Source: Mycolicibacterium frederiksbergense (GTDB lineage: Bacteria > Actinomycetota > Actinomycetes > Mycobacteriales > Mycobacteriaceae). From it: DNA of 64,000 bases. The translations under genes were made by a program, and so were the position numbers. The number at the start of each line of letters is the position of its first letter. Within the stretch, counting starts at the first letter, position 1. Shown here piece by piece: positions 48,244-57,057 of this stretch. The notes under the pieces were generated by a model. The model was given only the letters and a program-made list of their open reading frames with translations. It was not told where the DNA came from and ran no database searches. The stretch covers positions 5,254,249 to 5,318,248 of the forward strand of contig NZ_CP038799.1 of the NCBI RefSeq assembly GCF_012223425.1, written 5' to 3'.

Positions 48244-50020
48244 GGGCCAGTTCGTTCTTGTCGGTGGGCAGAGCGGGGGAGCGGTGCGCCGCCCGCAGGA
48301 ACCGTCCGGTGCGCTGCGTGCCGACCAGGTCGGTCGGCCGGCCCTCGAGGAACACCGCGCGACCACCCACCAGGACGGCGTTGACGGTGTCGTCGTTGCG
48401 GTTGACCATTCGAGACAGCCCGCCGTAGCAGTCGACGGTGTGCTCGGCGTAGGCCTCCAGGGAGGCGTCCAGGCGGGCGGGATCGACGATGACGACATCG
48501 GCGCGGTCCCCGATGCGCAGGTGCCCGGCGTCGAGGCGGTACCAGTCGGCCAGTTCGCCGGTGAGCCGGTGGACAGCCTGTTCGATCGTCATGAACGGCG
48601 TGCCGGCGCTCTCGGCGTCGCGGACGTGCTTGAGCAGCCGCAGGCCCATGTTGTAGAACGCCATGTTCCGCAGGTGCGCCCCGGCATCGGAGAATCCGAA
48701 CTGGATCCCGGGCTCGCGGGCCAACTTCTTGAGCACGTCGGGCCGGTGGTTGGAGATGGTGGTGCGCCAGCGCAGGGCGCGCCCGTGCTCGCACACCAGG
48801 TCCAGGAAGGCGTCCACCGGGTGCACGCCGCGGTCCAGACCGACCTGCCCGAAGGAGCTGCCGATGACGGTGCTGTCCGGGCAGTCCACGATCTCGGCAT
48901 CGTGGAAGTCGCGCTGCCAGACCCGGAGGCCGAACCGGTTCTCGTAATCCTTGCGGAACTGCCTGCGGTACAGCTCATCGCGCAGCAGATCGTTGCGTTC
49001 CACTTCGTCGCGCAGGTGCAGGGCGGCGGCACCGGCGCCGAATTCCTCGAACACCACCAGGTCGATACCGTCGGCGTAGACCTCGAATGGGACCGGCAGG
49101 TGTTGCCAGCGGAAGTTGCCGCCCAGGCCGTTGATGACCCGAGCGAGCGGGCCGAGCAGCTTGATGGCGTGCGGATTGGCCTTGATATCGGCCGCCGACA
49201 GCAGGCTGGTCTTGAGGGGATTGCGGAAGACGCCCAGTGACTGTGCCAGCTGCGACGCCAGGTTGAGTGGATTCTGGATGTCCGGCCCGGACTGCAACAC
49301 CCGGCCGGCGCGGCGCAGCAAGGACTTCAGCCGGCGTAGCTCGCGTGGCCCGGCGTAGGTCGAAGGCAGCGTCCGTGATCGGCAGATGTCTCCGTCGATC
49401 TTGTCGAAAAGGAGTTGTTGTGAGGACATTCCGACGAACCCTGCGTCGAGCGCCTCGGTGAGCATGGCTTCCATCCGGGCCTGCTCGCGCCGGGTGGGGC
49501 GGTGCCGTTTGCGGGTGGCGCGGTCCAATCCCATCACCGCGGTGCGCATATCGGAGTGACCGATGAAGGCGGCGAGGTTGGGGCCCAGCGGCAGCGACTC
49601 CAGTGCCTCGACGTATTGCTCGGCCCCGCTCCAGGTCTTGTTCTTCTCGACGGTGTCGATCACGAATTCGCGGGGGATGGCCTCCACCCGGCCGAAGAGA
49701 TCGCCCGCATCGGCGCCACCAACGTGCACCGTCGACAGCGAGCAGGAGCCGAGCATCACGGTGGTGACGCCGTGGCGCAGTGATTCGGCCAGTGATGGCA
49801 GGCCGAGCACCTCGATGTCGTAGTGGGTGTGGATGTCGAGCATGCCGGGCAGCACCCATTTCCCGGAGGCGTCGAGGATCTGGGGACACCCGGTTTCGTC
49901 CAGGGGTTCGGCGCTGATCGTGGCGACCTGGCCGTCCCGGATGCCGATGTTGCGGACCGCCGACGGCGCGCCCGTCCCGTCGAACCAGCGGCCCCCGCGG
50001 ATGATTGTGTCGTAGGTCAC
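48233..50020 (-). CDS. N-acyl-D-amino-acid deacylase family amidohydrolase
   Basis: A 595-residue amidohydrolase similar to Rv2913c. YDTIIRGGRWFDGTG starts the beta-sandwich and PGMLDIHTHYDIE near 62 holds the HxH metal site. FGFSDAGAHLRN near 425 holds the conserved C-terminal Asp and GDRADVVIVDPA closes the sandwich domain. It would hydrolyse N-acyl-D-amino acids or related amides in the cytosol. The GTG at 50020 (VTYDTII) is preferred; an in-frame start at 50056 adds 12 residues with no sign of use. It ends overlapping the SnoaL-like gene. Confidence 0.82.
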   Translation of the reverse strand: MTYDTIIRGGRWFDGTGAPSAVRNIGIRDGQVATISAEPLDETGCPQILDASGKWVLPGMLDIHTHYDIEVLGLPSLAESLRHGVTTVMLGSCSLSTVHVGGADAGDLFGRVEAIPREFVIDTVEKNKTWSGAEQYVEALESLPLGPNLAAFIGHSDMRTAVMGLDRATRKRHRPTRREQARMEAMLTEALDAGFVGMSSQQLLFDKIDGDICRSRTLPSTYAGPRELRRLKSLLRRAGRVLQSGPDIQNPLNLASQLAQSLGVFRNPLKTSLLSAADIKANPHAIKLLGPLARVINGLGGNFRWQHLPVPFEVYADGIDLVVFEEFGAGAAALHLRDEVERNDLLRDELYRRQFRKDYENRFGLRVWQRDFHDAEIVDCPDSTVIGSSFGQVGLDRGVHPVDAFLDLVCEHGRALRWRTTISNHRPDVLKKLAREPGIQFGFSDAGAHLRNMAFYNMGLRLLKHVRDAESAGTPFMTIEQAVHRLTGELADWYRLDAGHLRIGDRADVVIVDPARLDASLEAYAEHTVDCYGGLSRMVNRNDDTVNAVLVGGRAVFLEGRPTDLVGTQRTGRFLRAAHRSPALPTDKNELAHVS

Positions 50021-50115
50021 CCAGACATCAGAGCAGTGCGGTCGAGCGGGTGTCAACGAAAATCGTGAACAGATTCCAAAAGGTGTCTACTGGCGGAGGC
50101 GCATAATCGTTAAGT

Positions 50116-51021
50116 GTGACCCCGTTGCAGCGGTACATCGCCGAAGAGATCGCGACCGACCACGTCGACGGGCTGCTGTCGCGGCGCGAAGCGATGCGCC
50201 GGCTCGCGCTGCTGGGCGTTGGCGCGTCCGCGGCGACCGCGCTGATCGCAGCCTGCGGATCGAACTCCGCTCAGCCGACCCCGGCGTCGACAGAGACAGC
50301 CACCCCGACGGCGTCGGCTCCGCCGGGAATGGACACCGCGGTGGAGACCACCGCGATCACCTGGGCCGGCCCGAAGGGGGAATTGCAGGGCGCGTGGGCG
50401 CAGGCGGCCGAACCCAAGGGCGCCATCCTGGTGATCCACGAGAACAAGGGCCTCAACGACTGGGTGCGCACGGTGGCCGGCCGGCTCGCCGGAGTCGGCT
50501 ACTCGAGCCTCGCGATCGACCTGCTCTCCGAGAACGGCGGCACCGCCACCTTCGCCGACCCCGCCGAGGCGACCGCCGCACTGGGTAACCGCGCTCCCGA
50601 GGAGATGGTCGCCGACCTGAAGTCGGGGATCGGCGAGGTCTCGGCACGCACCCCGGGGGCCGGGATCGCGGCCGTCGGCTTCTGTATGGGCGGTGGACTG
50701 GTGTGGCGGCTGTTGGCCGCCGGCACTCCCGAACTGGCCGCGGCCTTCCCGTTCTACGGGCCCACCCCTGACGCCCCCGACTTCGCCGGGTCGAAAGACG
50801 TAGCCGTGCTCGGTTTCTACGGTGAACTCGACCAGCGGGTCAACGCCACCGAGCCCGTCGCCCGCGCCGCGCTGGAGCGGGCCGGGCTGGTCCATGAACT
50901 GGTGACCGAGCCCGGGGCCAATCACGCGTTCTTCAACGACACCGGTGACCGGTATGACGCTGGCGCCGCCGCCGACGCCTGGCGACGAACGTTGGATTGG
51001 CTGTCCGTGCACGTCGGCTGA
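50116..51021 (+). CDS. Lipoprotein dienelactone-hydrolase family protein
   Basis: A 301-residue alpha/beta hydrolase. SRREAMRRLALLG near 22-34 looks like a Tat signal, and LIAACGSNSAQP near 42-53 is a lipobox with Cys near 47. A Thr/Pro linker precedes the catalytic domain. AILVIHENKGLNDW near 104-117, GFCMGGGLVWR with the nucleophile Cys near 191, YGELDQRVN with the Asp near 237, and GANHAFFN with the His near 275 form the dienelactone-hydrolase triad. Export of a fold usually cytosolic is notable. Starts at a GTG; no operon partner. Confidence 0.82.
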   Translation: MTPLQRYIAEEIATDHVDGLLSRREAMRRLALLGVGASAATALIAACGSNSAQPTPASTETATPTASAPPGMDTAVETTAITWAGPKGELQGAWAQAAEPKGAILVIHENKGLNDWVRTVAGRLAGVGYSSLAIDLLSENGGTATFADPAEATAALGNRAPEEMVADLKSGIGEVSARTPGAGIAAVGFCMGGGLVWRLLAAGTPELAAAFPFYGPTPDAPDFAGSKDVAVLGFYGELDQRVNATEPVARAALERAGLVHELVTEPGANHAFFNDTGDRYDAGAAADAWRRTLDWLSVHVG

Positions 51022-51028
51022 CCGGCGC

Positions 51029-51955
51029 TCAGTCCGTGCCCCAGCCGTCCGGGCAGTAGCCGTCGATATCGGTGAACCCGTACTCCCTGGCCAGCTCCAC
51101 CGAGGTGACCGACCGCTGATTCCAGCGCGTGCGCATCTCATCGGCCGCCATCGCGGCGACTCCTCGTCCGACGAACCGCGGCGTCTCGGACTCGGCGAAT
51201 CCCGGCGGCGCGCTGGGGTACCCGTCGTCACGGCCGGCGTGTAGGGCGGTGCGCCAGTTGTCCTCGGTCACTCCGTAGTTGTCCAGCATCATCTCCGAGC
51301 GCAGCCAGCCTGGGCTGACCGCGACGGCGGTGGCGCCGACCTGTCGCAGTTCGTGGCCGTGGCTGAAGGCGAGCCGGTTGACGGCCATCTTGGCGAGATC
51401 GTAGAACACCGACAGTCGAAACGTATCGGCATTGTATTCCGTTGTGCCATCGGTAATTTCGACCAGCAGGCCGCCGGGTCGGGTGACCAGCAGCGGGAGC
51501 AGGCAATGTGAGGTGATCAGGTGCGTGCGGACACCGAGATCGATGATGCGCAGCCCGTCGTCGAGGTCGTGTTCCCACATCGGCCGCCCCCAGGTCGCCG
51601 GCGGCCCCTTCAGCACTTCCGCGCCCCAGATGTCGTTCACCAGAATGTCGATGGTTCCGTGATCGGTGCGGATACGGTCTGCCAGCGCACGAACCTGGTC
51701 GGGCACCAGATGGTCCACCTGGACCGCCACCCCGGTGCCGCCGAGCGTATTGACCAGTGCTGCAGTCTCTTCGATGGTTTCCGAGCGGTCATAGTCCGAA
51801 CCGCCGCGTCCTGTCACACTGCTGCGGCCGGTGCAGATGACGGTCGCCCCCGCCTCGCCCAATGCCGCAGCGATACCCCGGCCGGCGCCTCGGGTGGCGC
51901 CGGCCACGACGGCGACCCGGCCGCGCAGTGCCCCGGGGCCCGGTAATCCGGCCAT
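51029..51955 (-). CDS. Short-chain dehydrogenase/reductase
   Basis: A 308-residue SDR. The cofactor fold is VAVVAGATRGAGRGIAAALG near 15-34 and GTIDILVNDIWGAEVL near 100 is the N-A/D-I strand. The active-site YxxxK is FYDLAKMAVNRLA near 188, with the Ser position less clear (ITDGTTEYN). RSSVTGRGGSDYDRSE near 44-59 suggests NADP preference. It is convergent with the lipoprotein gene and divergent to the GT4 gene; function unassigned. Confidence 0.85.
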   Translation of the reverse strand: MAGLPGPGALRGRVAVVAGATRGAGRGIAAALGEAGATVICTGRSSVTGRGGSDYDRSETIEETAALVNTLGGTGVAVQVDHLVPDQVRALADRIRTDHGTIDILVNDIWGAEVLKGPPATWGRPMWEHDLDDGLRIIDLGVRTHLITSHCLLPLLVTRPGGLLVEITDGTTEYNADTFRLSVFYDLAKMAVNRLAFSHGHELRQVGATAVAVSPGWLRSEMMLDNYGVTEDNWRTALHAGRDDGYPSAPPGFAESETPRFVGRGVAAMAADEMRTRWNQRSVTSVELAREYGFTDIDGYCPDGWGTD

Positions 51956-52083
51956 GGACGCAAAGTATGCGCGTGGACACCGAACCTCGTGGGCGAACCC
52001 GGATAGCGCACATTCACCCTGCGTTAACGCACCGGTGGGCCCGGCGTGTTCGTACGCACATGGGTGGCGGCTGTGATGGGCAC

Positions 52084-53190
52084 ATGCGAGTCGTGCAGGT
52101 CGCGAACTTCTACGGTCCGCGGTCCGGGGGGCTGCGGACCGCCATCGACCGGCTTGGTGCGGAGTATGCCGCGGCCGGTCACCAGGTCACCCTGGTGGTA
52201 CCCGGTGACCGGGCCGCGCGCCACACCTTGGAAACGGGTGTCACCCGGCTGTCGCTGCCCGCGAAGCTGATTCCCCTCACCGGTGGCTACCGCGCGGTGC
52301 TGCCCGGCCCGGTCACCGCGTTACTGGCCGAGTTGGAGCCCGACGCCCTGGAGGTGTCCGACCGGCTCACGCTGCGCTCGCTCGGCCCGTGGGGCAGGCG
52401 GCGGGGCGTCGCCACCGTGATGATCTCCCATGAACGGCTGGACCGCCTGGTCGGGCAGATCCTGCCGGCGAGCGCGGCGCGCGCGGTCGCCGACATCGCC
52501 AATCGCCGCACCGCACACAACTACGACGCGGTGGTCTGCACGACAGCCTTCGCCCGCGAGGAGTTCGACCGGATCGGTGCAGACAATGTCGTCACCGTGC
52601 CCCTCGGAGTCGACCTCCATCAGTTCCATCCGCGGCACCGCAGCGCACAGCTGCGCAGCCGCTGGGCACAACCGGAACAGACTCTGCTGGTGCACTGCGG
52701 CAGGCTGTCGGTGGAAAAGCACGCCCACCGCAGTATCGACACCGTTGGTGCGCTGCGCGATTCGGGTATCGATGCGCGTCTGGTGGTGGTCGGTGAAGGC
52801 CCGTTGCGGGCCCGGCTCGAACGGCAGGCGGCCGGGCTGCCCGTGGATTTCACCGGTTTCATCGGGTGCCGCGATACCGTCGCCGGCATCCTGGCCTCCG
52901 CCGATGTCGCGCTGGCGCCGGGCCCGCACGAGACCTTCGGCCTGGCGGCGCTGGAGGCACTGGCCTGTGGCACGCCCGCGGTGGTGTCGCGCACCTCGGC
53001 GCTCGCCGAGATCCTGACCGCCGACAGCGGTGCGACCGCGGACAACGATCCGGCGGCCATCGCGCGGGCGGTCACCTCCGTGGTCTCCCGGCCCGAGACG
53101 CAACGCCGGATCGACGCGCGGCGCCGCGCCGAACAGTTCACCTGGCCGCGCGCCGCTGCAGGCATGCTCGACGTGCTCGCCCGGCGCTGA
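52084..53190 (+). CDS. GT4-family glycosyltransferase (mannosyltransferase-like)
   Basis: A 368-residue GT-B retaining glycosyltransferase. The start is MRVVQVANFYGPRSGGLRTA, with the glycine-rich acceptor loop. The donor half has LVHCGRLSVEKHAHRSIDT near 198 and PGPHETFGLAALEALACGTP near 280-299, the E-x7-E nucleotide-sugar motif. It matches mycobacterial GDP-mannose or related alpha-transferases by motif but not a specific one of them. It is followed by the small secreted protein gene. The ATG at 52084 lies after GGGCAC; the earlier in-frame extension overlaps the SDR gene on the other strand. Confidence 0.85.
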   Translation: MRVVQVANFYGPRSGGLRTAIDRLGAEYAAAGHQVTLVVPGDRAARHTLETGVTRLSLPAKLIPLTGGYRAVLPGPVTALLAELEPDALEVSDRLTLRSLGPWGRRRGVATVMISHERLDRLVGQILPASAARAVADIANRRTAHNYDAVVCTTAFAREEFDRIGADNVVTVPLGVDLHQFHPRHRSAQLRSRWAQPEQTLLVHCGRLSVEKHAHRSIDTVGALRDSGIDARLVVVGEGPLRARLERQAAGLPVDFTGFIGCRDTVAGILASADVALAPGPHETFGLAALEALACGTPAVVSRTSALAEILTADSGATADNDPAAIARAVTSVVSRPETQRRIDARRRAEQFTWPRAAAGMLDVLARR

Positions 53191-53233
53191 CACCGAAATT
53201 GCGCAGCCGGGTATGGATGGTGCGCCGGTGCCA

Positions 53234-53239
53234 TACGAT
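53234..53239 (+). promoter_or_regulatory. Candidate -10 before the secreted protein
   Basis: TACGAT matches TANNNT and ends 8 bases before the ATG at 53247, which fits a leaderless or nearly leaderless message. No ribosome site is present. The glycosyltransferase stop lies only 44 bases upstream. Confidence 0.35.
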
Positions 53240-53246
53240 TCCCGAC

Positions 53247-53657
53247 ATGGTGGTCTCCGCGGTGGCATGGTCCGGGTTGGCGATACCCGCTCTGATGGTG
53301 GCTGCGCTGAGCGGCGGGGGCCAGGCCGTCGCGGCGCCCGCTGACCCCGGCTGTGCGACGACGCTGACGGCACCGCAGGTGATCGACGTGTCCGGCACCG
53401 CCATGGTGTCGGCCTCGGCATCGCCGGGGGCCTGTAACCGTGCCGCGCCGCAACTGCAGGTCGCCTGCCTGCAATTGGTGGGCAGCACCCTCGCGCCGGT
53501 GTGTGTACAGGCCGAGGGGCCGGGCACCGCGCGGGTGTACTTCGCCCCGTACACCCCGGGGGCCAGCTATGTGGCCACCGGCCGCAGCTGCGCCAATGCC
53601 GGTAGCCCGCCGGTCACCTATTGCCGATCTGCCGGACCGCTCACCGCAACGCTGTAG
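53247..53657 (+). CDS. Small secreted cysteine-rich protein
   Basis: A 136-residue protein with a signal peptide (WSGLAIPALMVAALSGGGQAVA, cleavage near APADPG). The mature part has six cysteines (CATTL, ACNRA, VACLQ, VCVQ, SCANAG, YCRSAG), an even number suggesting three disulfides. The composition is beta-rich and no family is recognised. It follows the GT4 gene after 56 bases. It may be envelope-associated or extracellular. Confidence 0.6.
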   Translation: MVVSAVAWSGLAIPALMVAALSGGGQAVAAPADPGCATTLTAPQVIDVSGTAMVSASASPGACNRAAPQLQVACLQLVGSTLAPVCVQAEGPGTARVYFAPYTPGASYVATGRSCANAGSPPVTYCRSAGPLTATL

Positions 53658-53668
53658 CGGCCCGTGGC

Positions 53669-54952
53669 CTAGCCTGCGCGCGTCCACCGCACCGGCAGGC
53701 GCTTGATGCCGTGGATGAACGGCGACAGCAGCCGATCCGGCTCGGCGTCGGCCGCCATATCCGGTATCTGCCGGTGCAATTCCTCGAACGCGACCGTGAT
53801 CTCCCGACGGGCCAGGTTGGCGCCCAGGCAGAAATGTGCACCGCCGCCCCCGAACCCGACATGCGGGTTGGGGCTGCGCCGGATGTCGAAACGCCAGGGG
53901 TCGAGGAAACGTGTTTCGTCGCGGTTCGCCGATCCGTACCACAGGGTGACCTTGTCGCCGGCGGCCATCGCGACACCGCTCAGCTCGGTATCGCGGGTGA
54001 GGGTGCGCCGCATGTAGGCCACCGGGGAGGCCCAGCGGATGATCTCCTCGACGGCGGTCGGCGCGAGCGCGTCGTAGTCCGACCACCAGAGGTCGCGTTC
54101 TTCGGGAAAGCGGCTCAACGCGGCGACGCCATGGCTGATCGCATTGCGGGTGGTCTCGTTGCCTGCGACCACGAGCAGGATAAAGAACGACGCCACTTCC
54201 GCCGATGTCAGCTGTTCACCGTCCACTTCGGCGGCCACCAGTGCGGTGGTCAGGTCATCGCCCGGTCGAGCCCGACGGTCCTCGGCCAGATCCTTGGCGT
54301 ACGCGCCGATATCCATGGCGACGCGCGCGAATTCGTCGAAATCGGTGGTGAGGTCGGGGTCTCCGAAACCGAGGATCACATTCGTCCAGTGGAAGATCTT
54401 GTCGTGATCGTGCTCGTCGATGCCCATCATGTCGCAGATCACCTGCAGCGGTAGTGGGCCGGCCAGCGTCGTCACCAGGTCGGCCCGGCCGTCGGGATGG
54501 TCGGCGACCATCCGCGACACCAGGTGGCGGGCGCGTTCGCGTACCGATTCCTCGATCCGGGCGAGCACCTTCGGGGTGAAGGCACTGCGCACGATATTTC
54601 GCAGCCTGCTGTGCCGCGGGTCGTCCATCGCGATCATCGATCCGAAGTACTCGGCGAGCTCGGGTGTCTGGTCGCCGATGGTGATGTTCGGGCTGGAACT
54701 GAACACGTCGGGGTGCCGGCTCGCGAAGTGCACGTCGTCGTAGCGGGCCAGCGCCCAGTGTCCGGCGCCGGCGTCGACTCCTTCCCCGGTGATCGGCGCG
54801 TGGAAGGAGACCGGCGCTTCGCGGCGCAGGGTGGCGAAGGCGGCGTCGCGGAAGTCGTCGTCCCGCGACCAGAAGCGCCAGGACCCCAGATCGACCTCGG
54901 CCAGGTCGACCTGCGGGGGCTGCGAACCGTTGACCCGTGTCGCGATCGGCAT
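53669..54952 (-). CDS. Cytochrome P450 (steroid/alkyl-type)
   Basis: A 427-residue P450. I-helix VVAGNETTRNAISHG near 243-257, ExxR in VEEIIRWASPV near 285 and haem loop GFGGGGAHFCLGANLA near 345-360. The combination resembles the CYP125/142/188-type enzymes that hydroxylate sterol side chains or lipid tails. It starts at an ATG and is followed leftward by the convergent secreted-protein gene. Upstream is the DUF6188 gene on the same strand, 53 bases away. Confidence 0.85.
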   Translation of the reverse strand: MPIATRVNGSQPPQVDLAEVDLGSWRFWSRDDDFRDAAFATLRREAPVSFHAPITGEGVDAGAGHWALARYDDVHFASRHPDVFSSSPNITIGDQTPELAEYFGSMIAMDDPRHSRLRNIVRSAFTPKVLARIEESVRERARHLVSRMVADHPDGRADLVTTLAGPLPLQVICDMMGIDEHDHDKIFHWTNVILGFGDPDLTTDFDEFARVAMDIGAYAKDLAEDRRARPGDDLTTALVAAEVDGEQLTSAEVASFFILLVVAGNETTRNAISHGVAALSRFPEERDLWWSDYDALAPTAVEEIIRWASPVAYMRRTLTRDTELSGVAMAAGDKVTLWYGSANRDETRFLDPWRFDIRRSPNPHVGFGGGGAHFCLGANLARREITVAFEELHRQIPDMAADAEPDRLLSPFIHGIKRLPVRWTRAG

Positions 54953-55005
54953 GGCCGTAGCTTAGGTTCGCCGCGCCGCGGGTCACCGGGTTTTGAACCG
55001 GCCGC

Positions 55006-55413
55006 TCAGTCGGGCAGGTCGTGACGCACCACGCGGACGCGGCCGTGTGGCAGGCACGCCGCGTACCCGTGGCGCTTGCCGTACAACTCCCACGAAGTGT
55101 GCGCATCGTCGCTGGGAACGTCGATGTGCTGACCGCCGGAGAACTGCAGGTGCAGGCTGCCGTCCTCATCCCAGTCGGCATGTGTGCACGTGGTGCCGGC
55201 GAAATCGAAGAGCGGCTTCTGCTCGTTGCGTACCACGGTCGGATCGATGGCGACCACCTCGGACGCTCCCGAGGGGGCGCCGGCGATATCGGGCAACGTC
55301 AGCTCCAGCGGTGCGGAGATGACGAGTTCGTTGTATTCGTCCAGGTTGAGCACCAGACCGTCGCGGAACATGATCCGCTGCAGCGTGCGCCCCTGGATCC
55401 ATTGTTCGGTCAT
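55006..55413 (-). CDS. DUF6188-type hypothetical protein
   Basis: A 135-residue protein starting MTEQWIQGRTLQRIMFRDGL, rich in beta strands (ELVISAPLELTL, GSLHLQFSGGQHIDV). The C-terminal KRHGYAACLPHGRVRVVRHD is conserved-looking. I associate it with an uncharacterised actinobacterial family but cannot name a role. The ATG at 55413 follows GGAGAA with almost no spacer; an upstream frame has no support. Confidence 0.6.
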   Translation of the reverse strand: MTEQWIQGRTLQRIMFRDGLVLNLDEYNELVISAPLELTLPDIAGAPSGASEVVAIDPTVVRNEQKPLFDFAGTTCTHADWDEDGSLHLQFSGGQHIDVPSDDAHTSWELYGKRHGYAACLPHGRVRVVRHDLPD

Positions 55414-55668
55414 TTCTCCACTTTGGGCCGTTGCTGGGCCCAGCACAAGAGATGATGGGCTGTTCGCTCCGGCTCGGGTTCTGCGCTGTTGTCCAGACCG
55501 GCGATCGCAGGTGAAAGCCGCTGTTTGAACGCCTGACGAAGCGGGCCGCACGCCAGACACTGTTCGCTGATGTAAACGCTTGCGGCTCCCGGGCGTAAAC
55601 TCCACGCAACGGGGGAGGGTTCACGCAACGAGCCGGTCCATGTACGTGTCACTAGTGAAAGGGCTGAC

Positions 55669-56559
55669 TTGCCCGCATCAGACAACCGAGTTCCCGAAAC
55701 CGGTCTCAAACCGCACTTCGAGGACGTACAGGCGCATTACGACCTGTCGGACGACTTTTTCCGGCTGTTTCTGGATCCCACCCAGACCTACAGCTGTGCC
55801 TATTTCGAACGCGACGACATGACCCTGGAAGAGGCTCAGTACGCGAAAATTGACCTCTCGCTGGGCAAACTTGGACTTGAGCCCGGAATGAAGCTCCTCG
55901 ACGTCGGCTGCGGGTGGGGCGCCACCCTGAAGCGCGCCATCGAACGTTACGACGTCGACGTGGTCGGGCTGACGTTGAGCCGCAACCAGCAGGCTCATGT
56001 CCAGGAGCTGTTCGACGGACTGGACACCGAGCGGTCCCGCGAGGTCCTGCTCGAGGGCTGGGAACAGTTCAGTGGGTCCGTCGACCGGATCGTGTCGATC
56101 GGCGCCTTCGAGCATTTCGGAGCCAACCGGTACGACGACTTCTTCAAGATGGCCTACGCCGCGCTACCGGCCGGTGGCTCGATGCTGCTGCACACGATCG
56201 TCAAACCCAGTGACGTCGAGTTCGGGGACCGCGGGCTGCCGCTGACCATGACGAAGCTCAAGTTCTTCAAGTTCGTCATGGACGAGATCTTCCCGGGCGG
56301 AATGTTGCCGTTCGTCTCGGTCGTGGAGGAGCATGCCGCGAAGGCCGGATTCCAGGTGCAACGGGTGCAGTCGCTGCGATTGCACTACGCGCGGACGCTC
56401 TCGATCTGGGCAGACGCCCTGGAAGCTCGCCGTGACGAGGCGATCGCCATCCAGTCCGAAGAGGTCTACGACAGGTATATGCGGTACCTGACCGGCTGCT
56501 CCGAGCTGTTCCGGGACGGATACACCGACGTCTGTCAGTTCACGCTGCACAAGGTCTGA
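55669..56559 (+). CDS. Mycolic acid cyclopropane synthase-type methyltransferase
   Basis: A 296-residue SAM-dependent methyltransferase of the CmaA/PcaA/UmaA/MmaA group. QAHYDLSDDFFRLFLDPTQT and YSCAYFERDDMTLEEAQYAK are near-diagnostic; the SAM site is LLDVGCGWGATL near 73-84 and the substrate channel includes VSIGAFEHFGANRYDD and EIFPGGMLP. It would modify double bonds of mycolic or other long-chain fatty acids. The residues that separate cyclopropanation from hydroxylation or unsaturated methylation are not clear by eye. It starts at a TTG preceded by GAAAGGG; no better start is in frame. The 255-base upstream region holds no gene. Confidence 0.9.
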   Translation: MPASDNRVPETGLKPHFEDVQAHYDLSDDFFRLFLDPTQTYSCAYFERDDMTLEEAQYAKIDLSLGKLGLEPGMKLLDVGCGWGATLKRAIERYDVDVVGLTLSRNQQAHVQELFDGLDTERSREVLLEGWEQFSGSVDRIVSIGAFEHFGANRYDDFFKMAYAALPAGGSMLLHTIVKPSDVEFGDRGLPLTMTKLKFFKFVMDEIFPGGMLPFVSVVEEHAAKAGFQVQRVQSLRLHYARTLSIWADALEARRDEAIAIQSEEVYDRYMRYLTGCSELFRDGYTDVCQFTLHKV

Positions 56560-56564
56560 TCGGT

Positions 56565-56996
56565 TCACCTCGCGGCTTCGAGGGCTTGGCGCAACGCATC
56601 GGGTAGTTCGCGTTTCGCCCAGCCGTCGGTGGACACCACCACGTAGACGTTGCGCCCGCGCACCGCGACCTGTTCGATGTCGCATGGGTCGCCGGGTGCG
56701 GTGCGCGACACCGTGAAGCTCACGGCGAAGCTGGTGGTGCCGATGTGGTCGCACACCGCGTCGACCCGGACATCGTCGCGCCAGCGGACCGACGTCAGGT
56801 AGTCGATCTCGCTGTGGACGACCTGGAAGTCGACGCCGGTGGTCGTCAATTGCGCGTCGTCGACGCCGTGGCCGTCCAGCAGCGCGGTGCACGCCTCGTC
56901 GAACCACGTCAGGTAGTGGCCGTTGAACACCACGCCCTGCTGATCGATCTCCGCGTACCGGGGCACGATCTTCAGTGAACTCACGTCAGCCACCAT
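56565..56996 (-). CDS. YbgC-type acyl-CoA thioesterase
   Basis: A 143-residue hotdog thioesterase. RYAEIDQQGVVFNGHYLTWFDEA near 12-34 (read in two parts) holds the conserved Asp and the D-x-x-x-x-V-x-x-x-x-Y pattern of YbgC/4-hydroxybenzoyl-CoA thioesterases. The ATG at 56996 gives the expected short N-terminus; longer frames overlap the dehydratase start. It is divergent with the threonine dehydratase gene. Substrate unknown. Confidence 0.82.
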   Translation of the reverse strand: MVADVSSLKIVPRYAEIDQQGVVFNGHYLTWFDEACTALLDGHGVDDAQLTTTGVDFQVVHSEIDYLTSVRWRDDVRVDAVCDHIGTTSFAVSFTVSRTAPGDPCDIEQVAVRGRNVYVVVSTDGWAKRELPDALRQALEAAR

Positions 56997-57057
56997 GCAC
57001 GACGACCGCGGGTCACCGCTAGCATCGAGCGGTGACGTCTGCGGCGATGGAATCCCG

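Noticed and set aside
50060..50080. GAACAGATTCC sequence before the lipoprotein gene, resembling a KstR or palindromic site
   Set aside because: The second arm lacks GTT and spacing does not fit the consensus.
52620..54086. Long leftward frame spanning the glycosyltransferase, secreted-protein and P450 genes
   Set aside because: Composition is low-complexity and it conflicts with three well-supported genes.
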